From assembly GCA_910584715.1 (NCBI GenBank), contig CAJUAN010000012.1, forward strand, positions 1-64,000: 64,000 nt of DNA. Direction: 5' to 3'. Shown in pieces: positions 24,893 to 33,283 of the stretch. Position numbers and translations under genes: made by a program. This stretch comes from an uncultured Oscillospiraceae bacterium. GTDB lineage: Bacteria > Bacillota > Clostridia > Oscillospirales > Ruminococcaceae. Under the pieces are notes generated by a model. It saw only the letters and a list, made by a program, of their open reading frames with translations. It was not told where the DNA came from and did not search any database. The first letter of the stretch is position 1. Each line of letters opens with the position of its first letter.

Positions 24893-25855
24893 TCAGGTGT
24901 TGAAAAGGGGAGAAACAGGCTTATCCGCGTAAATGCGCTGTATAGCCTGCGCGAAAACGGGAGCCACGGGGAGCACCGTTATCTTGTCAAGCTTCTTTTC
25001 CTCGGGGAGCGCGATAGTGTCAAGCAGAACAAGCTCCTTGATAACGCTGTCGCGGATACGGTCTATGGCGGGTCCCGACAGTACGCCGTGGGTCGCGCAG
25101 GCGTATACTTCTTTCGCGCCGCCTATGTCGAGGATAGCTTTCGCCGCGTTGCAGAGAGTTCCCGCGGTGTCTATCATGTCGTCCACAAGAATAACGCTTT
25201 TGCCGCTTACGTCGCCGATAATGTTCATTACCTCGCATACGTTTGCTTTTTGACGGCGCTTGTCAACGATAGCAAAGGGTACTCCAAGCCGCTGGGCAAA
25301 GTTTCTTGCCCTTGTTACCGAGCCTAAGTCGGGGGACACTACCATAACGTCGTCCTTGCAGTCCTTGAACTTTTCCACAAAATAGGGGGCAAGGATAGGC
25401 ACGCCGAGAAGATGATCCACGGGGATATTGAAAAAGCCCTGTATCTGGGAGCAGTGCAGATCCATTGAAAGAACCCTGTCCGCGCCCGCTACGGAGATAA
25501 GATCGGCTACAAGCTTTGCGGAGATCGGGTCTCTTGCCTTTGCCTTTCTGTCCTGACGGGCGTACCCCATATAGGGTATTACCGCAGTAATGCGTCCCGC
25601 GGAGGCTCTCTTGAAAGCGTCGATCATGATGAGAAGCTCCATAAGGTGGTCGTTTACGGGAGAGCTTGTGGACTGCACCACGAAAACATCCGAGCCGCGG
25701 ACGCTCTCTTTAATGGAAACGCTCACCTCGCCGTCGGAAAACGTTACTACCTCGGATTCGCCCAGCGGGAGACCAAGCTCCTTCGCTATCTCCTCCGCGA
25801 CCTTGGGGTTGGAGTTGGCTGTGAAAATTTTGATATCCTTGCCGTGAAGATTCAT
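24893..25855 (-). CDS. prs: Ribose-phosphate pyrophosphokinase
   Basis: Prs makes PRPP from ribose-5-phosphate and ATP for nucleotide, His and Trp synthesis. The 320-residue class I enzyme shows FSDGEVSVSIKESVRG, the catalytic region YMGYARQDRKAKARDPISAK, DLHCSQIQGFF, VVSPDLGSVTRA and the PRPP loop VDDMIDTAGT (Asp225-Asp226). ATG 25855 has AAAAGGGGA nine bases upstream; an in-frame TTG seven codons earlier is less likely. It sits downstream of glmU in the usual glmU-prs order, here with an M1-like peptidase gene and a hairpin element in between. Confidence 0.96.
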   Translation of the reverse strand: MNLHGKDIKIFTANSNPKVAEEIAKELGLPLGESEVVTFSDGEVSVSIKESVRGSDVFVVQSTSSPVNDHLMELLIMIDAFKRASAGRITAVIPYMGYARQDRKAKARDPISAKLVADLISVAGADRVLSMDLHCSQIQGFFNIPVDHLLGVPILAPYFVEKFKDCKDDVMVVSPDLGSVTRARNFAQRLGVPFAIVDKRRQKANVCEVMNIIGDVSGKSVILVDDMIDTAGTLCNAAKAILDIGGAKEVYACATHGVLSGPAIDRIRDSVIKELVLLDTIALPEEKKLDKITVLPVAPVFAQAIQRIYADKPVSPLFNT

Positions 25856-25884
25856 TTTTGGAAGTCCCCTTTTCAAAATTGGTT

Positions 25885-25990
25885 TTACAGCGATTCCACG
25901 AAGAAAATGTACAAAAAATCAAGCAAAGGCTTGCGTGTATGAGTTTTGCGCAGATTTTTTGTTTACATTTTCAAGGTGGAATTGCTGTAA
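25885..25990. repeat. 100-bp hairpin element, copy 2
   Basis: TTACAGCGATTCCAC (from 25885) is inverted as GTGGAATTGCTGTAA (to 25990). The interior ACAAAAAATCAAGCAAA and TTTTGCGCAGATTTTTTGT matches copy 1 at 17539-17638. It lies between the peptidase and prs genes. Confidence 0.7.
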
Positions 25991-26063
25991 GTGGATTTTT
26001 TACGCTGCTTTTATGTTATCCCGCACCGCTGTACGGCGCGGCGAATTATGTTCCCGAAAATTT

Positions 26064-27197
26064 TTATTTTTCTGTAAGACCCTTTTCAATCGCTGCGGCA
26101 GCTTCGGACAAGCCGTTAGACCGCATTTTTTCAAAAAGCTTTTCCGTGGTTTTGACTTCAAGTCCGACAAAGGTTCTTATTATTGACTTTACCGTCTCCG
26201 CGCCGAAAGCCTTGTACAGCTCGTAAAACAACGCCGTGCCTTTGGTATGTACTCCCTTGGGACGGCTGCCGTCCGCGGTTTTTATTGGCGGCAGGTCGGG
26301 AGCTTTCGCCAGATATTCCCCGATCATTGCGTCGAAAATATCGTTCTTGCCCCTGTCGAGACAGTACAAAAGCATAGACCATTCCGCAGTCGTCTCGTTA
26401 AGCCAGTCCTCCCAGCTCCAGGCGTCCGCGCCGGTGCACCATTCATGGGCAAGCTCATGGGCGTTTACGGTAACGGCTTCTTTTTCGTCGGTACCCGGGG
26501 AAATGCAGACGATAAGTCCGTCACGCTTATAGGCTCCTCCGCTTGGGAGCGCGGGGTATAGGCACGCCATTTCGGTATGCTTGCCGCAGTCCCTGTTGAA
26601 AAGCTCTTTTGTATAGTAGTCCAGAACGTCCTCAAAAACATTTTTCGAGAACTCGGCGGCGCCGTCAAGAGAACCGTCGGCATAGTAAATGCTTATGTGC
26701 TTTCCCAACAAGGTTTTAAGCACGCTTTTTCTGTAAAGAATGAGGTTCATATCCCATTCGCCCGCGCTGTAACGCCACCGATCGCCGTCAAATTCGCCCT
26801 TTACAAGGAAGTAATCCCCGCAGCCGGTCAGCTCGGTGGATATGCTTACGGTCTGGGACAACTCGCAGGGCAGCCATACTCCGTATCGGTTAATCTCGAT
26901 AATGTCCCCGGTAATGATGTTGTGCCAGCCGCTTATTTTTCCGCTGTAACAAATTTTCACTCTGTTAAAATTGCCGCCGCACTTTACGGAGTATTTTTTC
27001 ACCTTAGCGCAGAAAAGCGGCTCGTACTCGGCTTCAACGGTTATGGGTACGGGCTTTTCATCGCAGGCTATGCCGCTTACCTCAAGTCCGCTGTTAAGGA
27101 TAAAGGAAAGCTCGGTAATGCTTTCGTCAAGGTCAATTTCCGCTTCCGAAAAAAGCTTTTCGCCCTTGAAACAGACATTAATTTTCATTTCGGACAT
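26064..27197 (-). CDS. M1-like zinc metallopeptidase (gluzincin)
   Basis: A 377-residue protein with a beta-rich N-terminal part and a gluzincin domain. Zinc site: HELAHEW (His247, Glu248, His251) and WLNETTAEW with the third ligand Glu268. In M1 aminopeptidases the spacing is HExxH-18-E; here it is 16, so the insertion loop is two residues shorter while the WLNE context is kept. No GAMEN exopeptidase motif and no signal peptide are visible. It is cytosolic and inserted between glmU and prs. Peptidase activity is likely but the substrate is unknown. Confidence 0.76.
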   Translation of the reverse strand: MSEMKINVCFKGEKLFSEAEIDLDESITELSFILNSGLEVSGIACDEKPVPITVEAEYEPLFCAKVKKYSVKCGGNFNRVKICYSGKISGWHNIITGDIIEINRYGVWLPCELSQTVSISTELTGCGDYFLVKGEFDGDRWRYSAGEWDMNLILYRKSVLKTLLGKHISIYYADGSLDGAAEFSKNVFEDVLDYYTKELFNRDCGKHTEMACLYPALPSGGAYKRDGLIVCISPGTDEKEAVTVNAHELAHEWCTGADAWSWEDWLNETTAEWSMLLYCLDRGKNDIFDAMIGEYLAKAPDLPPIKTADGSRPKGVHTKGTALFYELYKAFGAETVKSIIRTFVGLEVKTTEKLFEKMRSNGLSEAAAAIEKGLTEK

Positions 27198-27229
27198 TTT
27201 TTCAATCCTTTCATTATTAAACGTCCTTT

Positions 27230-27303
27230 GTAGGGGACGGGTTTCCGTCCCGTGATTCCAATATATTTTTTTGTCCCGCGGGACGAGAGATCCGTCCCCT
27301 ATA
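27230..27303. repeat. GGGGACGGG palindromic repeat
   Basis: TAGGGGACGGGTTTCCGTCC at the left and GGACGAGAGATCCGTCCCCTA at the right form a large imperfect palindrome around an AT-rich centre. It separates glmU from the peptidase gene. Confidence 0.7.
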
Positions 27304-27315
27304 AATTACGCGCGT

Positions 27316-28704
27316 TTATTTTTTGCCGTTCCGCTTTTTCAGCCGCCTGTCGCCGAAGCCCTCTTTAAAGTTCAGAGGCCCTCTTTCAATCGCCAGCGCG
27401 CCGTCGGGAACGTCCTCCGTCACGGTTGTGCCCGCCGCGGTGTAGGCGCTTCTGCCCACCTTTACGGGTGCCACAAGATTGGTATTGCAGCCGATAAAGG
27501 CGTTGTCCTCTATGGTAATGCGGTGCTTGTTCTCGCCGTCGTAGTTAACGGTTACAACTCCGCAGCCGAAATTAACGTTGGAGCCAACGTCGCTGTCCCC
27601 CACATATGTCAGGTGGGAAACGGAAGTCTTCTCACCGATAACCGAGTTCTTGACCTCCACAAAATCGCCTATCTTGACCCTTGCCATAATATGGCTGCCG
27701 GGTCTGATGTGTACGAAAGGACCTATCTTTGCGCCGTCGTCGATTTGGGACTGATACGCCTGGACGCTGTTAAGCGTTACGCCGTCCCCCACGGTGCAGT
27801 CCTCGATAAGACAGTTCGGGCCTATCACGCAGTTTTCGCCGATAACGGTATTCCCCCGCAGGATAGTACCCTGCAAAATTTTTGTGCCGATACCTATTTT
27901 AACGTTCCTGCCGATAGAAACTCCGTCTGTGCAGAGGAACTCCACGCCGTCGGCCATGAGCCTTTCGATGACGGCTTTTCTCGCCGTGTCGTTCAACTTC
28001 AGCAGTCCCTTGCGGTCGTTGGCACCCATTACAACGCTGCGGTTGGGGGACACGTACGCGTCCGCCCTATAGCCGTGATTTATAAGTATATAGACCGAAT
28101 CGGTAAGGTAATATTCCCCTTGGGAATTGTTTGGCTTTATCTCGTCCAGAGCTTCAAGGAGACGCTCCGTTTTGAACCAGTACGCCCCCGAATTTATCTC
28201 GCGGATAGCTTTCTGGTCGGCAGTCGCGTCTTTTTCCTCAACTATTCCGGTAACGCCGTTCGCGCCGCGGAGGATACGTCCGTAGCCCGTGGGGTCGCCG
28301 ACCTCGGAAGTTATGATAGTAACGGCGTTTCCCTGTCTTGTGTGCTGCTCCAAAGCGGCGGTAATAGTACCGCTGTCGATAAAAGGAGCGTCTCCGCAGA
28401 GTATGAGCACGTTTCCGTCAAGCCGTTCCTTTAACCAGTCCACAGCCATCATAACAGCGTGACCGGTACCCATGCGCTGGGGCTGGAGGACGGTGGTGCA
28501 GCGGTCTCCCACATAGCTTTCGATGACCTCGGCGCTGTAGCCTTTTACTACGCATATATCTTTAACGTCCGCGTCTTCGCAGGCGGTCATTACCCATTCC
28601 AGCATAGGCTCGCCCAGAACTTCGAACATGGGCTTGGGAAGCTCCGACTTCATACGTTTTCCCTGTCCTCCCGCCAGAATGACGGCGCAAGATGTGTTGC
28701 TCAT
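27316..28704 (-). CDS. glmU: Bifunctional UDP-GlcNAc pyrophosphorylase / GlcN-1-P acetyltransferase
   Basis: GlmU makes UDP-GlcNAc for peptidoglycan and other glycans. The 462-residue protein shows the N-terminal uridyltransferase (ILAGGQGKRMKSELPKPM, residues 9-26; then RMGTGHAVMMA and CGDAPFID) and, from about residue 250, a left-handed beta-helix of hexapeptide repeats with HIRPGSHIMARVKIGDFVEVK and FGCGVVTVNYDG for acetyl transfer. It leads the minus-strand run glmU-peptidase-prs-pth-mfd. Confidence 0.97.
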   Translation of the reverse strand: MSNTSCAVILAGGQGKRMKSELPKPMFEVLGEPMLEWVMTACEDADVKDICVVKGYSAEVIESYVGDRCTTVLQPQRMGTGHAVMMAVDWLKERLDGNVLILCGDAPFIDSGTITAALEQHTRQGNAVTIITSEVGDPTGYGRILRGANGVTGIVEEKDATADQKAIREINSGAYWFKTERLLEALDEIKPNNSQGEYYLTDSVYILINHGYRADAYVSPNRSVVMGANDRKGLLKLNDTARKAVIERLMADGVEFLCTDGVSIGRNVKIGIGTKILQGTILRGNTVIGENCVIGPNCLIEDCTVGDGVTLNSVQAYQSQIDDGAKIGPFVHIRPGSHIMARVKIGDFVEVKNSVIGEKTSVSHLTYVGDSDVGSNVNFGCGVVTVNYDGENKHRITIEDNAFIGCNTNLVAPVKVGRSAYTAAGTTVTEDVPDGALAIERGPLNFKEGFGDRRLKKRNGKK

Positions 28705-29194
28705 AAAAAAACTCCCTTTTGAATAATTAATTGTATATAATTATAATGTGCGCCATTTGCGCCGCGTTACAGAAAAGCGGCATTATTACGTACACAAGTG
28801 AACGCAGCGGCTCAGATCCGCACTGTATTTTAAATTTTTCTGTCCGCTTTCGATACAATAAACGCTCGCGCAGTGGTTGTTTTCCGCATAGCTTTTAACC
28901 GCCAAATATCAACTGTATACTATAACATTATGCCATAAAATGAAACAATTTTCAAGAGGAAAGCAAGGTTTTCTGCGGGCTTTGGCTTTATTGTGCAAAC
29001 TGCACAAAAAATGGCTCTTAAATTTCCTGCCAATCAGTATGGAAAATGGAAGGATTATCTGTTATAATATTATTATGGTCGTGCAAAAATGCAATGCCAA
29101 AAATTGGTACAAGCATTATCCCCCGTACCGGTGCATACTACACACCGCATTACGCATTGTGCACGAATAAATTTTATTTTTGGAGGTAATACCA
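28705..29194. other. 490-bp non-coding gap between divergent glmU and ppdK
   Basis: No gene is visible. A TATAAT at 29063-29068 with a weak TGGAAA 17 bp upstream could start ppdK transcription, leaving a leader of about 120 nt. A small inverted repeat TTGTGCAAACTGCACAA lies near 28991-29007. On the minus strand TATAAT (28740-28745) lies 36 bp before glmU but without a good -35. Confidence 0.45.
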
Positions 29195-31825
29195 ATGGCA
29201 AAAAAATATTGTTATCTCTTCTCCGAGGGAAACGCAGACATGAGAGAGCTTTTGGGCGGTAAAGGCGCGAACCTTGCCGAAATGACCAACATCGGTCTCC
29301 CCGTTCCCCAGGGCTTCACTATTACTACCGAGGCCTGCACTCAGTATTATGAGGACGGCAGAAAGATCAACGATGAGATATTCGCCGAGATCAACGAGTA
29401 CATCGGCAAAATGGAAGGCATCACAGGCAAAAAATTCGGCGACAAGGAGAATCCTCTTCTCGTTTCCGTACGTTCCGGCGCAAGAGCTTCCATGCCCGGT
29501 ATGATGGATACTATCCTGAACCTCGGTCTTAACGAGGACGTTGTTGAGGTTATGGCTAAACAGTCAAACAACCCCCGCTGGGCTTGGGACTGCTACAGAA
29601 GATTTATCCAGATGTATTCCGACGTTGTTATGGAGGTCGGCAAGAAATACTTTGAGCAGCTCATCGACGCTATGAAGGAAAAGAAGGGCGTTAAGCAGGA
29701 CGTTGACCTTACAGCCGACGACCTAAAGGAGCTTGCAAACCAGTTCAAGGCAGAGTACAAGTCCAAGATCGGTCAGGATTTCCCCTCCGATCCCAAGGAG
29801 CAGCTCATGGGCGCTGTAAAGGCTGTTTTCCGTTCATGGGACAACCCCCGTGCTAACGTTTACCGCCGCGACAACGATATCCCCTACAGCTGGGGTACTG
29901 CCGTAAACGTACAGTCTATGGCGTTCGGCAACATGGGCGACGACTGCGGTACAGGCGTTGCGTTCACACGTGACCCCGCTACAGGCGCAAAGGGTCTGTT
30001 CGGCGAGTTCCTTACCAACGCGCAGGGCGAGGACGTTGTTGCGGGCGTTCGTACTCCTATGCACATCAACGAAATGGAGCAGAAGTTCCCCGAGGCATTC
30101 AAGCAGTTTACAGAGGTTTGCTCCACACTTGAAAAGCACTACCGCGATATGCAGGACATGGAGTTCACAGTTGAGCACGGCAAGCTCTATATGCTCCAGA
30201 CGCGTAACGGTAAGAGAACCGCTCAGGCTGCTCTTAAGATCGCATGCGACCTTGTTGACGAAGGCATGAGAACCGAGCAGGAAGCCGTTGCTATGATCGA
30301 CCCCAGAAACCTCGACACGCTTCTCCACCCCCAGTTCGACGCTGCCGCTCTTAAGGCTGCTACTCCCGTTGGAAAGGGTCTGGGCGCTTCTCCCGGAGCT
30401 GCCTGCGGTAAGATCGTATTCACAGCTGAGGACGCGGAGGCTTGGAAAGCAAAGGGTGAGAAAGTCGTTCTTGTACGTCTTGAAACCTCTCCCGAGGACA
30501 TCACCGGTATGAAGGCTTCTCAGGGTATCCTGACAGTACGCGGCGGTATGACCTCTCACGCTGCCGTTGTTGCAAGAGGCATGGGTACCTGCTGCGTATC
30601 CGGCTGCTCCGCTATCAATATGGACGAAGAGAACAAGAAGTTCGAGCTGGCTGGCAAGACCTACCGCGAGGGCGACTGGATCTCTATCGACGGTTCCACA
30701 GGTAATATTTACGACGGTCAGATCGCTACCGTTGACGCTACTATAGCCGGCGAGTTCGGCAGAATTATGGCTTGGGCTGACAAGTACAGGAAGCTTAAAG
30801 TACGTACAAACGCCGACACTCCTAAGGACGCTCAGAAGGCTCGTGAGCTTGGCGCAGAGGGTATCGGTCTCTGCCGTACTGAGCATATGTTCTTTGAGGC
30901 TGACCGTATCGCCGCATTCCGTGAGATGATCTGCTCCGATACAGTTGAGGAGAGAGAAGCTGCTCTTGACAAGATCGAACCTATGCAGCAGGGCGACTTT
31001 GAGGCTCTTTACGAGGCTCTGGAAGGCAACCCCGTTACTATCCGTTTCCTCGATCCTCCTCTCCACGAATTCGTTCCCACAGAAGAGGCTGACATTGAGG
31101 CTCTTGCTAAGTCTCAGGGAAAATCCGTTGATACCATTAAGGCTATTATCGCTTCCCTCCACGAGTTCAACCCTATGATGGGTCACCGCGGATGCCGTCT
31201 TGCGGTAACATACCCCGAGATCGCTAAGATGCAGACAAAGGCTGTTATCAAGGCTGCTATCAACGTTAAGAAGAATCACCCCGACTGGAACATCGTACCC
31301 GAGATCATGATCCCGCTGGTTGGCGAGATCAAGGAGCTTAAGTACGTTAAGGATATCGTTACAGCTACCGCTGACGAGGTTATCAAGAATGCGGGCGCTG
31401 ACCTTAAGTACGAGGTTGGTACAATGATCGAGATTCCCCGTGCCGCTCTTACAGCCGACGAGATCGCTAAGGAAGCCGAGTTCTTCTGCTTCGGTACAAA
31501 CGACCTTACACAGATGACATTTGGTTTCTCCCGTGACGACGCGGGCAAGTTCCTTGACGCTTACTACGACGCTAAGATCTTTGAGAACGATCCGTTCGCT
31601 AAGCTCGACCAGACAGGCGTTGGTAAGCTTATGGAAATGGCTATCACAATGGGTAAAAAGGTACGTCCCGAAATGCACATCGGTATCTGCGGCGAGCACG
31701 GCGGCGATCCCACGTCCGTTGAGTTCTGCCACAAGCTTGGTATGACATATGTATCATGCTCGCCTTTCCGTGTGCCTATCGCAAGACTGGCTGCTGCTCA
31801 GGCTGCTATCAAGGACGAGAAGTAA
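29195..31825 (+). CDS. ppdK: Pyruvate, phosphate dikinase
   Basis: PPDK interconverts PEP, AMP and PPi with pyruvate, ATP and Pi; in anaerobic Clostridia it serves PPi-linked glycolysis or gluconeogenesis. The 876-residue protein has the ATP-grasp N-terminal part (GGKGANLAEMTNIGLPVPQG), the swivelling phosphohistidine domain GGMTSHAAVVARGMG with His455, and the C-terminal PEP-binding barrel (LGAEGIGLCRTEHMF, FFCFGTNDLTQMTFG, ICGEHGGDP). His455 is the same number as in the well-studied Clostridium symbiosum enzyme. ATG 29195 has GGAGGT at 29182-29187. It is monocistronic, with its own terminator. Confidence 0.98.
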   Translation: MAKKYCYLFSEGNADMRELLGGKGANLAEMTNIGLPVPQGFTITTEACTQYYEDGRKINDEIFAEINEYIGKMEGITGKKFGDKENPLLVSVRSGARASMPGMMDTILNLGLNEDVVEVMAKQSNNPRWAWDCYRRFIQMYSDVVMEVGKKYFEQLIDAMKEKKGVKQDVDLTADDLKELANQFKAEYKSKIGQDFPSDPKEQLMGAVKAVFRSWDNPRANVYRRDNDIPYSWGTAVNVQSMAFGNMGDDCGTGVAFTRDPATGAKGLFGEFLTNAQGEDVVAGVRTPMHINEMEQKFPEAFKQFTEVCSTLEKHYRDMQDMEFTVEHGKLYMLQTRNGKRTAQAALKIACDLVDEGMRTEQEAVAMIDPRNLDTLLHPQFDAAALKAATPVGKGLGASPGAACGKIVFTAEDAEAWKAKGEKVVLVRLETSPEDITGMKASQGILTVRGGMTSHAAVVARGMGTCCVSGCSAINMDEENKKFELAGKTYREGDWISIDGSTGNIYDGQIATVDATIAGEFGRIMAWADKYRKLKVRTNADTPKDAQKARELGAEGIGLCRTEHMFFEADRIAAFREMICSDTVEEREAALDKIEPMQQGDFEALYEALEGNPVTIRFLDPPLHEFVPTEEADIEALAKSQGKSVDTIKAIIASLHEFNPMMGHRGCRLAVTYPEIAKMQTKAVIKAAINVKKNHPDWNIVPEIMIPLVGEIKELKYVKDIVTATADEVIKNAGADLKYEVGTMIEIPRAALTADEIAKEAEFFCFGTNDLTQMTFGFSRDDAGKFLDAYYDAKIFENDPFAKLDQTGVGKLMEMAITMGKKVRPEMHIGICGEHGGDPTSVEFCHKLGMTYVSCSPFRVPIARLAAAQAAIKDEK

Positions 31826-31853
31826 TTGTATTTTAAGTAAGTCTTTATATTAA

Positions 31854-31894
31854 AAAACGCTCCGTTTGCTTTTTTGCAGCCGGAGCGTTTTTAT
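31854..31894 (+). terminator. Intrinsic terminator after ppdK
   Basis: AAAACGCTCCG and CGGAGCGTTTTT form the stem; a T-run closes it. Confidence 0.85.
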
Positions 31895-31934
31895 ATCTTA
31901 ATTTCATACAAATTGCAAAAATAAAAGCTTTTCC

Positions 31935-31963
31935 TTGACTTTGCAGATCGTGAGTGATATACT
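31935..31963 (+). promoter_or_regulatory. Promoter of the phosphotransferase gene
   Basis: TTGACT (31935-31940), 17 bp, TATACT (31958-31963), 35 bp before the start codon. Confidence 0.8.
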
Positions 31964-31997
31964 TTATTTCAAATAAAAAGGTAAGGAAGAAATAAAT

Positions 31998-32954
31998 ATG
32001 TCTGTTACAAAAAACAAGCAGTCCGTTGAAACGATAAATAAAATGGCAAAAGCGGCGTTTCCCGATAAAACCGTTGAATCTGCCGATGAACTGACCGAGG
32101 GCTGCTGCAACACCGCGTACCTTATTGTTTTTACGGACGGCAGCAAAAGCATACTTAAAATCGCCTCCGGCAGTAACGAAGGATACTTGTCAAACGAAGT
32201 AAATTTGATGGATACCGAGGTAAAGGCAATGCGCATTATGCGGGACAGCGGCGCGGTCAATGTTGCCGAGGTGCAGTATTACGATAAAAGCAAGACCATA
32301 TGCAGCGGTACATACTTTTTTATGGAAGCTTTGGATGGTCAAAGTTACTACTCCCTGCACAGCAGCCTTACAGATGAAGAGGCGGCGCAGCTGGATTTTG
32401 AAAGCGGCCGGATCGAACGCAGCATCGCTTCCGTGAAAAATTTATATTTCGGCTTTCTCTGTTCGGAGGAGTATCGGTTTGACTGTCTCTATGATTTTGT
32501 ACACAAGCTGTTTGAAAATGTTCTTCACGATATGAAGGCAAGGGATATTCCCACACAACCAAGTCCCGACGAGATATTTGCGCTTCTTGAAAAGGATAAA
32601 ATATATTTTGATGAAGTGAAGCAAGCGTCCCTTACTCATTTTGATATGTGGGACGGAAATATTTTTGTTTCGGACAAGCATATTTGTGGTATCATTGACT
32701 GGGAGCGCGCAATGTGGGCAGAGCCTCTGTTTGACGCACCTTTCAGAAGCGGTAAAAGGAATATCAATATGCTGAAAGGATACGGTCAGACCGAATTTTC
32801 ATATGCGGAAAAACGCAGGATATTGTGGTATGATCTTTTTTTGTATGTTACCATGAAAACAGAGGATTTTTACCGCGGCTACGGAACCGCAGAAAGCGTG
32901 GCGGCAATGCAGAAGAATATTGACAGCACCTTTAGAGAGCTGCGAATGATATAG
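31998..32954 (+). CDS. Aminoglycoside phosphotransferase-like (APH) family kinase
   Basis: A 318-residue member of the APH/choline kinase superfamily. The catalytic Brenner motif is THFDMWDGN (His214, Asp216, Asn221) and the metal-binding DxD region is GIIDWERA (Asp234). The N-terminal lobe has a TDGSKSILKIA ATP-site strand. This broad family phosphorylates small alcohols, sugars or antibiotics; substrate and any resistance role cannot be deduced. Own promoter, downstream of ppdK, and no obvious partner gene. Confidence 0.8.
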   Translation: MSVTKNKQSVETINKMAKAAFPDKTVESADELTEGCCNTAYLIVFTDGSKSILKIASGSNEGYLSNEVNLMDTEVKAMRIMRDSGAVNVAEVQYYDKSKTICSGTYFFMEALDGQSYYSLHSSLTDEEAAQLDFESGRIERSIASVKNLYFGFLCSEEYRFDCLYDFVHKLFENVLHDMKARDIPTQPSPDEIFALLEKDKIYFDEVKQASLTHFDMWDGNIFVSDKHICGIIDWERAMWAEPLFDAPFRSGKRNINMLKGYGQTEFSYAEKRRILWYDLFLYVTMKTEDFYRGYGTAESVAAMQKNIDSTFRELRMI

Positions 32955-33001
32955 TCTGCGCTTTTCTGTGGCAGCTCTTTTGTAAAAATTACCGAAAACT
33001 A

Positions 33002-33030
33002 TTTACTATTTTCCAAAAATATATTATAAT
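33002..33030 (+). promoter_or_regulatory. Promoter of the small membrane protein-amidohydrolase pair
   Basis: TTTACT (33002-33007), 17 bp, TATAAT (33025-33030). An ATG at 33029 overlaps the -10 box, so the next in-frame ATG at 33065 is the start. Confidence 0.75.
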
Positions 33031-33064
33031 GAAGAAAACAATAATCGGCAAAGGAGAATACCAA

Positions 33065-33247
33065 ATGGCTATGGATAAAAATTACGACAGCAAAAAAGAG
33101 ACTCTGGACTTTCTGAGAACGGCGGTTCCCGTATCGGCGGCGCTTGTTTTGTTTTTGGTTTCGGCGGGCTTTATCGTTTACAAGCTCATAACCGCTTACC
33201 GCCACAACGAGCGCTGGAAGGACTACGACGAATGCGGAATGCAGTAA
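33065..33247 (+). CDS. Small single-pass membrane protein
   Basis: A 60-residue protein: a charged N-terminal 20 residues (MAMDKNYDSKKETLDFLRTA), one hydrophobic segment (about 21-42, VPVSAALVLFLVSAGFIVYKL) and a polar C-terminus rich in His, Glu and Asp. AAGGAGA lies eight bases before ATG 33065. Not recognised. It lies 36 bp before the amidohydrolase gene and is probably cotranscribed. Confidence 0.65.
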   Translation: MAMDKNYDSKKETLDFLRTAVPVSAALVLFLVSAGFIVYKLITAYRHNERWKDYDECGMQ

Positions 33248-33283
33248 GAAGCAAGATAAAACCAAAGAAAAAGGAAAGCAGCC

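Noticed and set aside
28440..29195. tRNA or riboswitch in the glmU-ppdK gap
   Set aside because: No cloverleaf, CCA end or known aptamer motif could be found by eye.
29834..31732. Long 632-codon open frame on the minus strand across ppdK
   Set aside because: It is a frame shadow caused by the codon use of ppdK, whose catalytic motifs are all on the plus strand. There is no ribosome site, and the sequence is low complexity in Ser, Leu and Val.
31998..32954. Aminoglycoside resistance gene
   Set aside because: Only the general APH-fold motifs are present. Without close similarity to a known resistance enzyme, a resistance label is unsupported.
33029..33064. Earlier ATG for the small membrane protein
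   Set aside because: It overlaps the TATAAT at 33025-33030, so it would not be in the transcript, and no ribosome site lies before it.
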